Assembly (NCBI GenBank): GCA_001421185.1
Contig: LJKK01000132.1
Coordinates: 1-39,320 of the forward strand
Length of the DNA: 39,320 bases
Source of the DNA: Methanomassiliicoccales archaeon RumEn M1
Lineage (GTDB): Archaea > Thermoplasmatota > Thermoplasmata > Methanomassiliicoccales > Methanomassiliicoccaceae
Direction: 5' to 3'
How positions within the stretch are numbered: position 1 is the stretch's first letter; each line of letters opens with the position of its first letter. The notes under the pieces were generated by a model, which was not told where the DNA came from, made no database searches, and was given only the letters and a program-made list of their open reading frames with translations. The position numbers were made by a program, and so were the translations under genes. Of the stretch, positions 16,658-25,189 are shown one piece after another.

Positions 16658-18239
16658 ATGGCCGAAACGAAGAGCATGCTATACAAGTTGAAGCCGCTGA
16701 CAGACAGGCTTCCCACGGTCCAGCGTCCGGAAGGGCACGTCCACTTCCGGACCAAGATCATGTGGGTCATCCTGATGTTGGTCTTCTACTTCATAATGAC
16801 AAACGTCTTCATCTATGGACTGGACACCGGGGAGAGCCTCGACGTGTTCGCCTCGTACAGGGCCATCCTGGCCGGGGCGCAGGGCTCGCTGATGCACCTA
16901 GGCATCGGCCCGATAGTGACCGCGTCCATCATCATGCAGCTCTTCGTGGGGGCCAAGATCATCCGTCTGGACCTCTCCAACGACGAGGACAAGTCGGTGT
17001 ACCAGGGGACCCAGAAGTTCCTGGTGCTCGTCATGATCCTCGTGGAATCGGTCCCCCAGGTGTTCGGCTACCTCGTTCCGTCCGGCACCCTCATCAGCAA
17101 CCTCAACGGCATCGTGGGCGTCGGCGGCATCATCGACGGCCAGGGACTGGCGCAGATCATCATCATAGCGCAGCTGTTCGTTGGCTCGTACCTCGTCTTC
17201 CTGATGGACGAGGTGGTGTCCAAATGGGGCGTGGGCAGCGGAATATCGCTGTTCATCGCGGCCGGGGTGGCGCAGGCCATATTCACCGGTACGGCCAACT
17301 GGGTCCCCATGGACCCGAACGCGGATGTGAGCCTCAACAATCCCCCCCTCGGGAACCATCCCCAAGACGATCTATTTCCTTACCAACATGTCCGCGAGCG
17401 AGATCGCGGGAGGCGGGTACGAATCGATACTGATACAACCGCCCAATCCCATGATCGCTCTCGTAGGAACGATAATCATCTTCATGTTCGTCGCCTACAT
17501 CGAGTCGACGAGGATCGAGCTTCCCCTGGCGCACGGCGGTGCGAGAGGGGCACGCGGCAGGTATCCGATCAAGCTGCTGTACGCGTCCAACATCCCGGTC
17601 ATCCTGATGGCTGCCCTGCTGGCCAACGTGAGCATGATCAGCCTGCTGCTGTGGAATCCCGACAGCGCCCTGTCGAGCATACCCCTCCTGGGGCACAACA
17701 GCTGGCTGGGCTACTTCGAACCGGGACAGACCAATCCCGCCGGAGGCCTGGCGTGGTACCTGTCGGCGCCCCGAGGCCTGGCCGATTGGCTGCTGCCAAT
17801 GCTCAATCCCGATGCGTACTCGGCGCAGGTGTACGGCCATAGCTCGCTGCAGATCCTCATACGTGTGGTGACGTACTTCGGCGTCATGGTCGTCGGGTCC
17901 ATCGTGTTCGCCAAGTTCTGGATCATGACCACCAACATGGGCCCCGAGGCCGTGGCCAAGAAGATCGAGAGCTCGGGCCTCCAGATCCCCGGGTTCAGGC
18001 GCGACCCCCGCGTCCTGAAGCGCGTGCTGGAGAGGTACATCCCGGTGGTGACGGTCATATCCGGTGCTCTAGTGGGCGCCCTGGCGGCCGGCGCGGACCT
18101 CATCGGTACGGTGGGTAACGCGTCCGGTACCGGCGTGCTGCTGGCGGTGGGCATCCTGATCCAGTTCTACGAGGCGCTGGGTCGCGAGCAGATGATGGAG
18201 ATGCACCCCATGCTAAGGGGCTTCTTCGGAGGTGAATGA
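16658..18239 (+). CDS. secY: Preprotein translocase subunit SecY; frameshift at a C7 tract
   Basis: The protein-conducting channel of the Sec translocon, about 526 residues when one extra C in the C7 run at 17342-17348 is ignored. Frame 1 runs to there with the first five or so membrane helices; the amphipathic N-terminal start is followed by the first membrane helix WVILMLVFYFIMTNVFIYG and by GIGPIVTASIIMQLFVGAKII. Frame 2 begins in the periplasmic-side loop at SGTIPKTIYFLTN and continues through the cytosolic loop that docks the ribosome to the end. Reading the C run as six gives a smooth NPPSGTIPK junction. SecY is essential, so an assembly error is the simplest explanation, though slippage at C7 is possible. 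It is normally translated with the r-protein operon. Confidence 0.95.
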
Positions 18240-18922
18240 GAATGACGACAAGTTCGACCCCCGTTCCGGCGGGGCCCCAGGCGCCTTCGGCCAAGAAGCA
18301 GTCCAGCACCTTCATCACCATATTCATCTTCCTCTTGGCGATGTTCATCCTGTTCGACCAGGACCTTCGCTTCGGGCTGGGTGAACTGGTCGGATACGGC
18401 CTGAGCCCGGTCATCGGGTTCAACGGCGCGTCCCCGGTGCTGACGCTCATGCTGGCCGGCATCGTGATGACCGGCCTGACCACGCTGCTGAGGCACTTCT
18501 TCACCGACTACGTCGGCCAGGCCCAGAGCCAGGCCGTGGTGTCGGCCTTCAACAAGGAGCTGCGGGCGGCCCGGCTGGAGAACAATCTCTACAAGATCAA
18601 GAAGCTGACCGAGCAGCAGAACCAGATCCTGCAGAAGAGCATGGAGACCTCCACGGCCCAGATGAAGCTCATGCCGGTGACGATGCTCATCATCATCCCC
18701 ATCTTCGCCTGGGTGTCGGTGTTCATCGCCGGTCTGCCGGCGGAGGAAGCCATCGTGAACGTGCCATGGGCCGACGCGGTCAGTCTCAACGCCTCGACCA
18801 TCCTGCCCCACTGGATCCTGCTGTACTCGCTGATCAGCATCCCCTTCGCCCAGGTGCTCAACCGCACCCTCCGGTACTTCAGCTTCAAGAAGAAGCTGCA
18901 GGAGATTGAGGCCGGGGCATGA
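18236..18922 (+). CDS. EMC3/TMCO1-like membrane protein (DUF106), Oxa1 superfamily
   Basis: A 228-residue membrane protein with three predicted membrane segments (about residues 25-42, 65-85 and 140-165, with a further hydrophobic stretch near 185-205) and a cytosolic coiled coil between them (FNKELRAARLENNLYKIKKLTEQQNQILQKSM, about 108-138). The three-helix core with an interrupting coiled coil is the archaeal DUF106 member of the Oxa1/YidC/EMC3 insertase superfamily. An MKLMPVTMLI segment after the coiled coil is typical. Its start overlaps the secY stop by ATGA; the pairing with SecY fits a role in membrane protein insertion near the translocon. Confidence 0.88.
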   Translation: MRMTTSSTPVPAGPQAPSAKKQSSTFITIFIFLLAMFILFDQDLRFGLGELVGYGLSPVIGFNGASPVLTLMLAGIVMTGLTTLLRHFFTDYVGQAQSQAVVSAFNKELRAARLENNLYKIKKLTEQQNQILQKSMETSTAQMKLMPVTMLIIIPIFAWVSVFIAGLPAEEAIVNVPWADAVSLNASTILPHWILLYSLISIPFAQVLNRTLRYFSFKKKLQEIEAGA

Positions 18923-19464
18923 GGATAACCATATCGGGCCCGCCCGGCTCCGGCAAGACCACCGTCTGCCGCATGCTGGGCGAACGTCTGGGCGTCGAGG
19001 TGGTGGTGTCGGGGCACATCTTTAGGCAGATGGCCAAGGAGCGCGGCATGTCCCTGGCCGACTTCGGCCGCATGTGCGAGGCCGACCCCCAGGCCGACCT
19101 GGAGCTCGACAAGCGCATGGTGGAGATCGCCCGCTCCAACGACAACGTGTGCCTGGAGGGCCGCCTGGCCGCCTACATGCTGACGCGCCACGGCATCGAC
19201 GCCTTCCGGGTGCTGCTGACGGCCGACATCGACGAGAGGTCCCGCCGGGTGGCGGAGCGCGAAGGTGGTTCGACAGAGCAGAGGCGGCGGGAGATCGAGG
19301 AGCGCGAGGCCTGCGAGGGCAAGCGCTACCTGACGTACTATGATATAGACGTCAGCGACAGAAGCGTCTACGACCTGATCATCGACACCACCCACATCCC
19401 GGCGGACGAGGTGGCCGAGGCGATCATCAGGGAGGTGAACCAACGTGGCCGAGATGCTCGTTAG
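18919..19464 (+). CDS. cmk: Cytidylate kinase (archaeal type)
   Basis: A 181-residue P-loop kinase that phosphorylates CMP and dCMP. The Walker A loop GPPGSGKTT is at residues 7-15. The NMP-binding region follows with SGHIFRQMAKERGMSLADFG, and a LEGRLAAYM stretch marks the next strand. The lid region holds the Arg-rich ERSRRVAEREGG. Archaeal cmk commonly lies between secY/EMC3 and cbf5, as here; adk, L34e and L14e, often present in that stretch in other euryarchaea, are missing. It overlaps the EMC3-like gene by ATGA and cbf5 by 20 bases. Confidence 0.95.
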   Translation: MRITISGPPGSGKTTVCRMLGERLGVEVVVSGHIFRQMAKERGMSLADFGRMCEADPQADLELDKRMVEIARSNDNVCLEGRLAAYMLTRHGIDAFRVLLTADIDERSRRVAEREGGSTEQRRREIEEREACEGKRYLTYYDIDVSDRSVYDLIIDTTHIPADEVAEAIIREVNQRGRDAR

Positions 19465-20401
19465 GGACAGGAGCCCGCTGACGGTCGATGCCGGCAAGCG
19501 CCCGTCCGAACGGACCATGGAGGAGCTGCTGGAAGCGGGCGTCATCAACCTGGACAAGCCCATGGGGCCGACCTCGCACCAGGCCACGGCGTGGGTGCGC
19601 GACATCCTGCAGGTGGAGAAGATCGGCCACGGCGGGACGCTCGACCCCAAGGTCTCTGGTGTCCTTCCGGTCGCCACCGGTCGCGCCGTTCGTTCTCTCA
19701 ATCTCACCCTCAAGGCCGACAAGGAGTACATCTGCCTTATGCGCCTCCATCGCGACAAGAGCGAGGAAGCGATCCGCAAGGTCATGGCCACCTTCGTCGG
19801 CCGAATATATCAGACGCCGCCGGTGCGCTCGGCTGTCAAGCGACAGCTTCGCGTCCGGACCATACATGAGCTGGAGGTGCTGGAGATCAGCGGTCGCGAC
19901 GTCCTGTTCCGCGTCGACTGCGACGCCGGAACGTACATCAGAACGCTGTGCGTGGACATCGGCGACGCCCTGGCAGTGGGCGCCAGCATGGAGGACCTTC
20001 GCCGAACGAGATCGGGCAACATGACCGAGGACGACGCGTTCACGCTGCAGGACATCAAGGACGCATACGTCGGATGGAAGGAGGACGGGAACGACGCATG
20101 GCTGCGCCGCATCGTCCAGCCCTTCGAGGTCCTGTTCGAGCCGCTGCCCAAGATCATCGTTAAGGACTCGGCCGTGGATGCCGTATGCCATGGCGCGGAC
20201 CTTGCTGCGGTGGGCGTTCACAAGGTCGACGCTTCTATAGAGAGAGATATGCTGGTTGCCTTCATGACCGCCAAGGGCGAGGCGATCGGCGTGGGCACCG
20301 CCCGAATGAGCGCGGCCGACATGGTCTCCGCCAAGGAGGGAGTGGCCGTCTCGACCGACCGGGTGTTCATGCCCGCCGGGACGTATCCCAAGATGTGGTA
20401 G
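19445..20401 (+). CDS. cbf5: tRNA/rRNA pseudouridine synthase Cbf5 (TruB family, H/ACA RNP)
   Basis: A 318-residue Cbf5. The catalytic motif GHGGTLDPKVSGVLP carries Asp67, which attacks uridine C1'. The upstream GVINLDKPMGPTSH motif and the later YQTPPVRSAVKRQLRVR and GTYIRTLCVDIG blocks complete the TruB core. The C-terminal part (about 230-318) is a PUA domain with AVCHGADLAAVGV. It works with Nop10, Gar1 and L7Ae on H/ACA guide RNAs, and probably on tRNA U55 directly. The GTG at 19445 gives the longest form; an ATG nine bases later is an alternative. It overlaps cmk, so it is probably the last gene of the super-operon, converging on the CDGSH gene with one base between stop codons. Confidence 0.96.
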   Translation: MAEMLVRDRSPLTVDAGKRPSERTMEELLEAGVINLDKPMGPTSHQATAWVRDILQVEKIGHGGTLDPKVSGVLPVATGRAVRSLNLTLKADKEYICLMRLHRDKSEEAIRKVMATFVGRIYQTPPVRSAVKRQLRVRTIHELEVLEISGRDVLFRVDCDAGTYIRTLCVDIGDALAVGASMEDLRRTRSGNMTEDDAFTLQDIKDAYVGWKEDGNDAWLRRIVQPFEVLFEPLPKIIVKDSAVDAVCHGADLAAVGVHKVDASIERDMLVAFMTAKGEAIGVGTARMSAADMVSAKEGVAVSTDRVFMPAGTYPKMW

Positions 20402-20402
20402 C

Positions 20403-21113
20403 TCACTTCTTGAGCGACTCGTCCCCGTCCCTGAAGTGAGTGTTTATATGGGAGCCGTCGCAGAACGGCTTCACCTTGGACGCGCCGCAGCGGCATAGCG
20501 TCACGCGGTTCCGCGTCTCGTACTCGGAGCCGTCGGCCGAGACGATCGGTATCCCGCCTCGCACGTATAGCGGTCCTGACACCTCCTTGTGGGGATGCTG
20601 CAGGACGGCGATCTCCTTCTCCAGCGGCATCTCCAGCACCTCGCCGCTGTCCTTGTCCTTCACCACCAATCGTCCCGCCGGGCAGCTGTTCACCACGCCG
20701 ATGGCCTCCTCCCGCTTGTCCGCCTCGTGGGAGTGCTTGACCAGCGTCCACGCCCCCGTCCTCTGCTGGCAATGTCCCGCCCGGGCGCAGATGTCCTGCC
20801 GGTCGTACAGCACGAGGGTCGGGCCCTCGAGCACCTTGCAGCGCTTGCTGAACGGCGCCCGGTCGGCGGTCTCGTCGCCCTTGAAGCCGGTCCTGACGTG
20901 CGTGCCGTCGCAGTAGGGAGGCGTCTTGGTCTGCCCGCACCGGCACAGGGTGTAGGTCTTCCTCTCTGGATACTCGCCCCTCTTCTCGTATCCGGTGGAG
21001 ATGCCTCCCTCCGACACGATGCTCTCCTTGACCAGGGGGACGCTGCCGCTGACGACGTAGGGGCCGTCCTTCATGATGGTGATCTTCTTGGGCGGTTGGT
21101 TGGGCTCGGCCAT
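20403..21113 (-). CDS. Double-CDGSH iron-sulfur protein with a central Fer4_19-like domain
   Basis: A 236-residue soluble protein with three probable Fe-S sites. The first CDGSH motif is CRCGQTKTPPYCDGTH (C57, C59, C68, H72) and the second is CRCGASKVKPFCDGSH (C207, C209, C218, H222); each should hold a 3Cys-1His [2Fe-2S] cluster. Between them, a DICARAGHC stretch and a VNSCPAGRLVV stretch match the small divergent ferredoxin-like domain (Fer4_19 type). The N-terminal and C-terminal CDGSH halves look like a duplication. The role is likely redox or Fe-S related; the partner is unknown. A TATA-like TTTAACTA at 21139-21146 (minus strand) and AGGAG before the ATG support the start. Confidence 0.9.
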   Translation of the reverse strand: MAEPNQPPKKITIMKDGPYVVSGSVPLVKESIVSEGGISTGYEKRGEYPERKTYTLCRCGQTKTPPYCDGTHVRTGFKGDETADRAPFSKRCKVLEGPTLVLYDRQDICARAGHCQQRTGAWTLVKHSHEADKREEAIGVVNSCPAGRLVVKDKDSGEVLEMPLEKEIAVLQHPHKEVSGPLYVRGGIPIVSADGSEYETRNRVTLCRCGASKVKPFCDGSHINTHFRDGDESLKK

Positions 21114-21360
21114 GGTGCTCCTGAATGCTCGACACGATAGTTAAACACGCTCCTGAAGGCTAGTGGGATCAGCCGGGCCCCTTGATTCCGTTGCTACATC
21201 AATGATGGACGATAATGTGTCATAGCATGTCATGGCGGAATTGTCCGCCGCAGGGTTCTAGACGGCCGTTCGTTCGAACATTTCCGCCGTGGAACGCATA
21301 TCGCGATAGGGGAATCCTCCCCTGGCCCGGCTACTGCCGGGCCTCAGGAGGAGAATGAAG
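21114..21360. other. Divergent intergenic region between the CDGSH and MFS genes
   Basis: About 245 bases without a gene. It holds the TATA-like element of the CDGSH gene on the minus strand and the upstream control region of the MFS gene, including a strong hairpin next to the ribosome-binding site. The MFS promoter itself is not clear; an ATAATGTG-like stretch near 21211 is weak. Confidence 0.4.
21324..21343 (+). promoter_or_regulatory. Perfect hairpin just upstream of the MFS ribosome-binding site
   Basis: GGCCCGGC, a four-base loop TACT, and GCCGGGCC form a perfect 8-bp stem. It ends two bases before AGGAGG (21346-21351), the Shine-Dalgarno of the MFS gene. In RNA it could affect ribosome access or mark an mRNA processing site. 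A hairpin with the same stem and loop size stands before the next gene. Confidence 0.5.
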
Positions 21361-22704
21361 ATGGCACTCGACAGTAAAGCGAAATCGAAGGTGCTGAAAT
21401 ACCGCTGGGCGATATTCGGCATCCTGGCGTTCGCATATTTCTTCGTGTATTTCCATCGCGTATCGACCGCGGTGGTCTCGGAGGACCTGCAGGAGACCTT
21501 TGGAGTGGGGGCGGCCTCGATAGCGCTGCTCAGCTCGGCGTACTTCTACGCCTACACCATCATGCAGCTGCCCTCCGGTCTGCTGACCGACAGCTGGGGG
21601 CCGCGCAAGACGGTGAGCATATTCACCATGGTGGCAGCGGTGGGCGCGATCCTTACCGGTATCGCTTCCAGCTTCCTTCTGGTCATCGCCGGAAGGCTGC
21701 TGATCGGCGTGGGCGTGGCCATGGTGTACATCCCCATCATGAAGATCCTGGCCACCTGGTACCGCAAGAACGAGTTCGCATCCCTGTCGGGCATACTGCT
21801 GGCGGTGGGCAACATCGGCGCGCTGAGCGCCGCCGGCCCGCTGGCGCTGATGTCCGACGCCCTGGGATGGCAGCAGGTGTTCCTGGCGCTCGGCGTCATC
21901 ACCGTGGTGCTGGCCGTGGTGGCATGGATGATCACCCGCGACCGCCCCGCTGACATGGGGCTGCCCACCATCCAGGCCATCGAGTCGGACGAGACGGGAG
22001 AGCCGGTCCCGACTGCCAAGGAGGTGGAGAAGATCCCCATGACGAAGGCCCTGAAGATGACCTTCGGCTCGGGGATGAAGTTCTGGCCCCTGGCGGTGTG
22101 GTTCTTCTTCATGTACGGCAGCATCATGGTGTACCAGGGGCTGTGGGCGGGACCGTATTACGCCGACGTCCTGGGCTGGGACAAGGCCACCTACGGCATG
22201 GTGCTCACGTTCATCGGCATCGGCATGATCGTCGGGTGCCCGCTGGCAGGCATCCTCTCGGACAAGGTGCTCAAGTCCCGCCGTAAGGTGCTGATCATCG
22301 GGACGGTGGCCTACACCATCATCTGGGCGGCCATCTGGATGTCGACCGGCAGGCTGGACAGCGTGATCGGGCAGAGCGCCCTCAACTTCATGTTTGGCTT
22401 CTTCGGGGGCTTCTTCGTGGTGAGCTACGCGCAGATCAAGGAGCTGTTCCCCATCAGCATCGTGGGGACCACCACGGCCGCGCTGAACATCTTCCCGTTC
22501 GCCGGAGGGGCCATCCTACAGCAGGTGACGGGCCTCATGCTGGTGGAGCGCACCGCGGCGGGGTACGAGACCATATGGCTGTTCATGCTGGTGTGCATGA
22601 TCATCGCCACCGTGGCCGGCTTCCTGTCCAAGGAGAAGGCCCGCGTACCGGTGACCGTACCGACGGCGGAGAAGCAGCAGGAGAAGAGGAGGCAGGCTAA
22701 CTGA
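21361..22704 (+). CDS. Major facilitator superfamily transporter
   Basis: About 447 residues with twelve predicted membrane segments. The signature between the second and third helices is present as GLLTDSWGPRKTV, and the matching loop in the second half reads GILSDKVLKSRRKV. The start at 21361 has AGGAGG at nine bases; an ATG six bases earlier sits too close to it. The pattern (YFFVYFHRVST at the first helix and LPSGLLTDSWG) fits the anion:cation-symporter/sugar-phosphate side of the superfamily, but the substrate cannot be read. It is followed by a MtaA-like methyltransferase, suggesting import of a methylated compound. Confidence 0.9.
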   Translation: MALDSKAKSKVLKYRWAIFGILAFAYFFVYFHRVSTAVVSEDLQETFGVGAASIALLSSAYFYAYTIMQLPSGLLTDSWGPRKTVSIFTMVAAVGAILTGIASSFLLVIAGRLLIGVGVAMVYIPIMKILATWYRKNEFASLSGILLAVGNIGALSAAGPLALMSDALGWQQVFLALGVITVVLAVVAWMITRDRPADMGLPTIQAIESDETGEPVPTAKEVEKIPMTKALKMTFGSGMKFWPLAVWFFFMYGSIMVYQGLWAGPYYADVLGWDKATYGMVLTFIGIGMIVGCPLAGILSDKVLKSRRKVLIIGTVAYTIIWAAIWMSTGRLDSVIGQSALNFMFGFFGGFFVVSYAQIKELFPISIVGTTTAALNIFPFAGGAILQQVTGLMLVERTAAGYETIWLFMLVCMIIATVAGFLSKEKARVPVTVPTAEKQQEKRRQAN

Positions 22705-22711
22705 ACGAACC

Positions 22712-22731
22712 GAGGGGGCGCATGCCCCCTC
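22712..22731 (+). promoter_or_regulatory. Perfect hairpin between the MFS and methyltransferase genes
   Basis: GAGGGGGC, loop GCAT, and GCCCCCTC form a perfect 8-bp stem with a four-base loop. It begins eight bases after the MFS stop and ends eleven bases before GGAGGA, the ribosome-binding site of the methyltransferase. There is no T-tract after it, so a simple terminator is less likely than a processing or stabilising element. Confidence 0.5.
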
Positions 22732-22754
22732 ACATAGGCATGGAGGAATCAATA

Positions 22755-23813
22755 ATGGCAACTGAGGAGAGGAACAACAACGGAATGAGTCCGAGGGATC
22801 GCCTGCTCCGCTCGCTGGCCTGCAAGGAGGTGGACCGGCCGGCGGTGGCGGGCATGACGACCGCGGCCACCACCGAGCTCATGGACTACTGCGGGGCAGC
22901 CTGGCCGGAGGTGCACACCAACGCCAAGCTGATGACCAAGCTGGGACTGGCGATGTACCCGTTCGTGGGCCTGGAATCCTGCAGGATCCCCTACTGCCTG
23001 ACCTACGAGGTCGAGGCGCTGGGCTGCAAGGTCGATCTGGGCAAGAAGAACAGCACGCCCATGGTGAAGTCGAACCCCTTCTATGACCGCATCGACGAGG
23101 ACCTGGTCCTCCCGAAGCGCGAGGAGGTGGCCACGCTGGCGAGGAACAAGGTGATCCTGGACGCCGCCCGGGACATGAAGGCGGAGGCCGGGGACATGCT
23201 GCCCACCATCGTGGGCGTCACCGGGCCGTTCACCATCGCCGGCCATTTGGTCGGGGTGGACAACCTGCTGCTGTGGATCATCACCGAGCCGGAGAAGGCC
23301 CACAAGATAGTCAAGTTCGCCGCCGAGTACGAGCGGATGTGGCTGCAGGAGGTGGAGAAGCTTCACATCGACCTGATCCAGATGTCCGAGCCCTCGGCCT
23401 CGTGGGACATGATCAACCCTGACTGGTTCGACGAGTTCGCCGGGCCGTACGTCAAGAGGGCGTTCTCCGGCCTGGAGGACACCAAGAAGGTGCTGCACAT
23501 CTGCGGCAACATGGTCCCCATGCTGGAGCAGATGATCGCCACCGGCGCCGACGGACTGTCGATCGAGGAGAAGAGCGACCCCTACAAGGCGGTGGAGATC
23601 GTGGACGGCCGCGCCGCCCTCGTCGGCAACGTGGGAGTGGTCAAGCCGCTGCTGCAAGGCACTCCCGAGGAGGTCCGGCAGGCCGCGCTGCGTTCGGTGG
23701 ACGCGGGCTTCAACATCATCTCTGCCGGCTGCGGACTGTCGGCCCTGATCAAGAAGGAGAACCTGCAGGCCATGGTGGACGCCGTAAAGAGCCTTCCTCC
23801 TAGGCGACGCTGA
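22755..23813 (+). CDS. MtaA/MtbA-type methylcobalamin:coenzyme M methyltransferase (UroD family)
   Basis: A 352-residue protein of the uroporphyrinogen decarboxylase superfamily, from the ATG at 22755 with GGAGGA at seven bases. The zinc site His-X-Cys-X75-Cys is at H248, C250 and C326 (LHICGNM then SAGCGLS), the pattern of MtaA and MtbA, which move a methyl group from a methylated corrinoid protein to coenzyme M. An N-terminal PRDRLLRSLACKEVDRPAV stretch and a GVTGPFTIAGHL stretch are also typical. No corrinoid protein or substrate-specific methyltransferase lies nearby, so the methyl donor is not known. It is probably co-transcribed with the MFS gene. True UroD is unlikely because of the zinc site. 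Confidence 0.88.
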   Translation: MATEERNNNGMSPRDRLLRSLACKEVDRPAVAGMTTAATTELMDYCGAAWPEVHTNAKLMTKLGLAMYPFVGLESCRIPYCLTYEVEALGCKVDLGKKNSTPMVKSNPFYDRIDEDLVLPKREEVATLARNKVILDAARDMKAEAGDMLPTIVGVTGPFTIAGHLVGVDNLLLWIITEPEKAHKIVKFAAEYERMWLQEVEKLHIDLIQMSEPSASWDMINPDWFDEFAGPYVKRAFSGLEDTKKVLHICGNMVPMLEQMIATGADGLSIEEKSDPYKAVEIVDGRAALVGNVGVVKPLLQGTPEEVRQAALRSVDAGFNIISAGCGLSALIKKENLQAMVDAVKSLPPRRR

Positions 23814-23854
23814 GACCTCTTCGCGGGCTGGGAACCGTCGCCATGTCATCCCCG

Positions 23855-23870
23855 CCCGGCCCGTTTTTCT
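23855..23870 (+). terminator. Probable terminator after the methyltransferase gene
   Basis: A GC-rich stretch (CCCGGCCCG) is followed by a five-base T run and further T-rich sequence at 23864-23872. It lies in the short gap between converging genes. T-tracts are the usual archaeal termination signal. Confidence 0.35.
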
Positions 23871-23873
23871 TTA

Positions 23874-24515
23874 TCAACGCCCCAGGAACTCGGCCAGGAG
23901 CTTTCTCTCGGCCCGGCGCAGAACGACGTTCAGCGAGGACTTGGAGCATCCCACCAGGGGAGCGAGCTGTTCCAGGGTGGTGCGCTGCGGTATGTCGTAG
24001 TAGCCCTGGTCGAAGGCGATCTCCAACGCCTTGACCTGGTGCGCCGTCAGTCCCGTGCTGGATCTCTGATCGCGACAGCTGTGCACCACCACGTTCCGGC
24101 CGGTCGACCTCAGGTCGGCGATCAGCTTCGTGACCGAATCGGCGTCGGGGCCCAGGATGGTCCAGGACACCACGCCGTTCGGCTCCGCCCTGGCCGATTC
24201 GACGAAGCAGCCCGTGGAAGGTATCATGCGGCAGATGGCACAGTCGTTGTTGGACACCATCGCGAGATAGTCGCCCGGCGCGTGCTTGGTGAGCTGCACC
24301 GTGCACCACTTGCCCAGTTTGCTGTCGAGATCGGAGAGCTCCCTCTCGCACTGCTCCGGCGGCCCCTGTATGCGCACCAGGCTGTATCCCGACCTCGGCC
24401 CGGTAGGGGCGCAGCGCATCGCCTCCACCGTGAGTCCGTTGTCCACCAGGCCAGGCAGGAAATTGGTGCAGATGTTCTTGTTCACCATCTTGTAGGAAAG
24501 GATGACCCGCCGCAT
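23874..24515 (-). CDS. Bat-type helix-turn-helix transcriptional regulator (HTH_10)
   Basis: A 213-residue protein. The C-terminal 55 residues are a Bat-like HTH_10 domain: LTAHQVKALEIAFDQGYYDIP, then TTLEQLAPLVGCSKSSLNVVLRRAERKLL. The N-terminal 150 residues have no clear match that I recognise, but they contain five or six Cys (including CAICRM) and alternating strands and helices, which could make a sensory domain for a ligand or redox state. Archaeal proteins of this class regulate nearby genes; the acetate-transporter-family gene upstream in the same orientation and the methyltransferase gene that converges are the candidates. Confidence 0.85.
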   Translation of the reverse strand: MRRVILSYKMVNKNICTNFLPGLVDNGLTVEAMRCAPTGPRSGYSLVRIQGPPEQCERELSDLDSKLGKWCTVQLTKHAPGDYLAMVSNNDCAICRMIPSTGCFVESARAEPNGVVSWTILGPDADSVTKLIADLRSTGRNVVVHSCRDQRSSTGLTAHQVKALEIAFDQGYYDIPQRTTLEQLAPLVGCSKSSLNVVLRRAERKLLAEFLGR

Positions 24516-24575
24516 GCCGGCAAGGCATCGTCTAACTTCGGCAAATATCCTTGTATCCTTTTATCAGGGGCGGAA

Positions 24576-25140
24576 TCACAGGGGAAGCACCTTCCTCCCG
24601 TAGGCGGAGTTGGTGAGCTGGGCGGCGGCGGAATAGTAGCAGATGATCGGAGAACGCCAACGCGAGGTATCCGGCGACCGTGAGCGGCAAGGTAGCGGTG
24701 CCGAACACGCCCGCCAGCCCCAATCCCAGGAGGAGCAGCGCCGTGCCTATGATGGCCAGGCCGACCGACATGAGGCGGGACAACCGCAGCATCGACGGGA
24801 GCAGCATGAAGAACACGATGCTGGTGCCGGCGAACCAGTACCCGTCCATGGTCGACTCGCCCGGTACGATGAGGCCTCGAACGAACGAGAGGCCCGCGCC
24901 GATGCCCAGCAGGCCCCCGAACACCATGCCCATGGTGCCGAACAGTACCTCGTTGCGGCGCATCTCGATGATGCCCAGGACGAGCAGCGGGACGGAGACG
25001 CCCAGGATCCACAGTCCCAGCGCGGGCGCCAGGGCGGCCTGGTCGTTCGAGGTGGCGAAGAAGAACAGCCCCAGGTGCAGCACACCCAGGATGAACAGCG
25101 TGGCCGGCCCGCCCGGTGCCCAACCTTTCTCGTCGGCCAT
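24576..25140 (-). CDS. Acetate uptake transporter family protein (SatP/YaaH type); frameshift near the C-terminus
   Basis: About six membrane helices. The start WAPGGPATLFILGVLHLGLFF and the DGYWFAGTSIVFFMLL segment fit the AceTr (GPR1/FUN34/SatP) family of acetate and succinate carriers. In the first frame the protein runs past the last helix into a polar, Arg-rich tail ending at 24532. Dropping one G near 24648-24650 gives instead ICYYSAAAQLTNSAYGRKVLPL and a stop at 24576-24578, the conserved end of this family. The frameshift is therefore an indel or sequencing error, and the 24532 end is an artefact. The gene precedes the Bat-type regulator by 60 bases. Confidence 0.82.
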
Positions 25141-25189
25141 GTCGTGCCATTGAGTGAGCGCGATAGATATCGCTTATGGCGCCGCCGAT

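Noticed and set aside
24532-24575. C-terminal tail of the acetate-transporter ORF in the first frame
   Set aside because: The other frame gives the conserved family ending, so this tail is a frameshift artefact.
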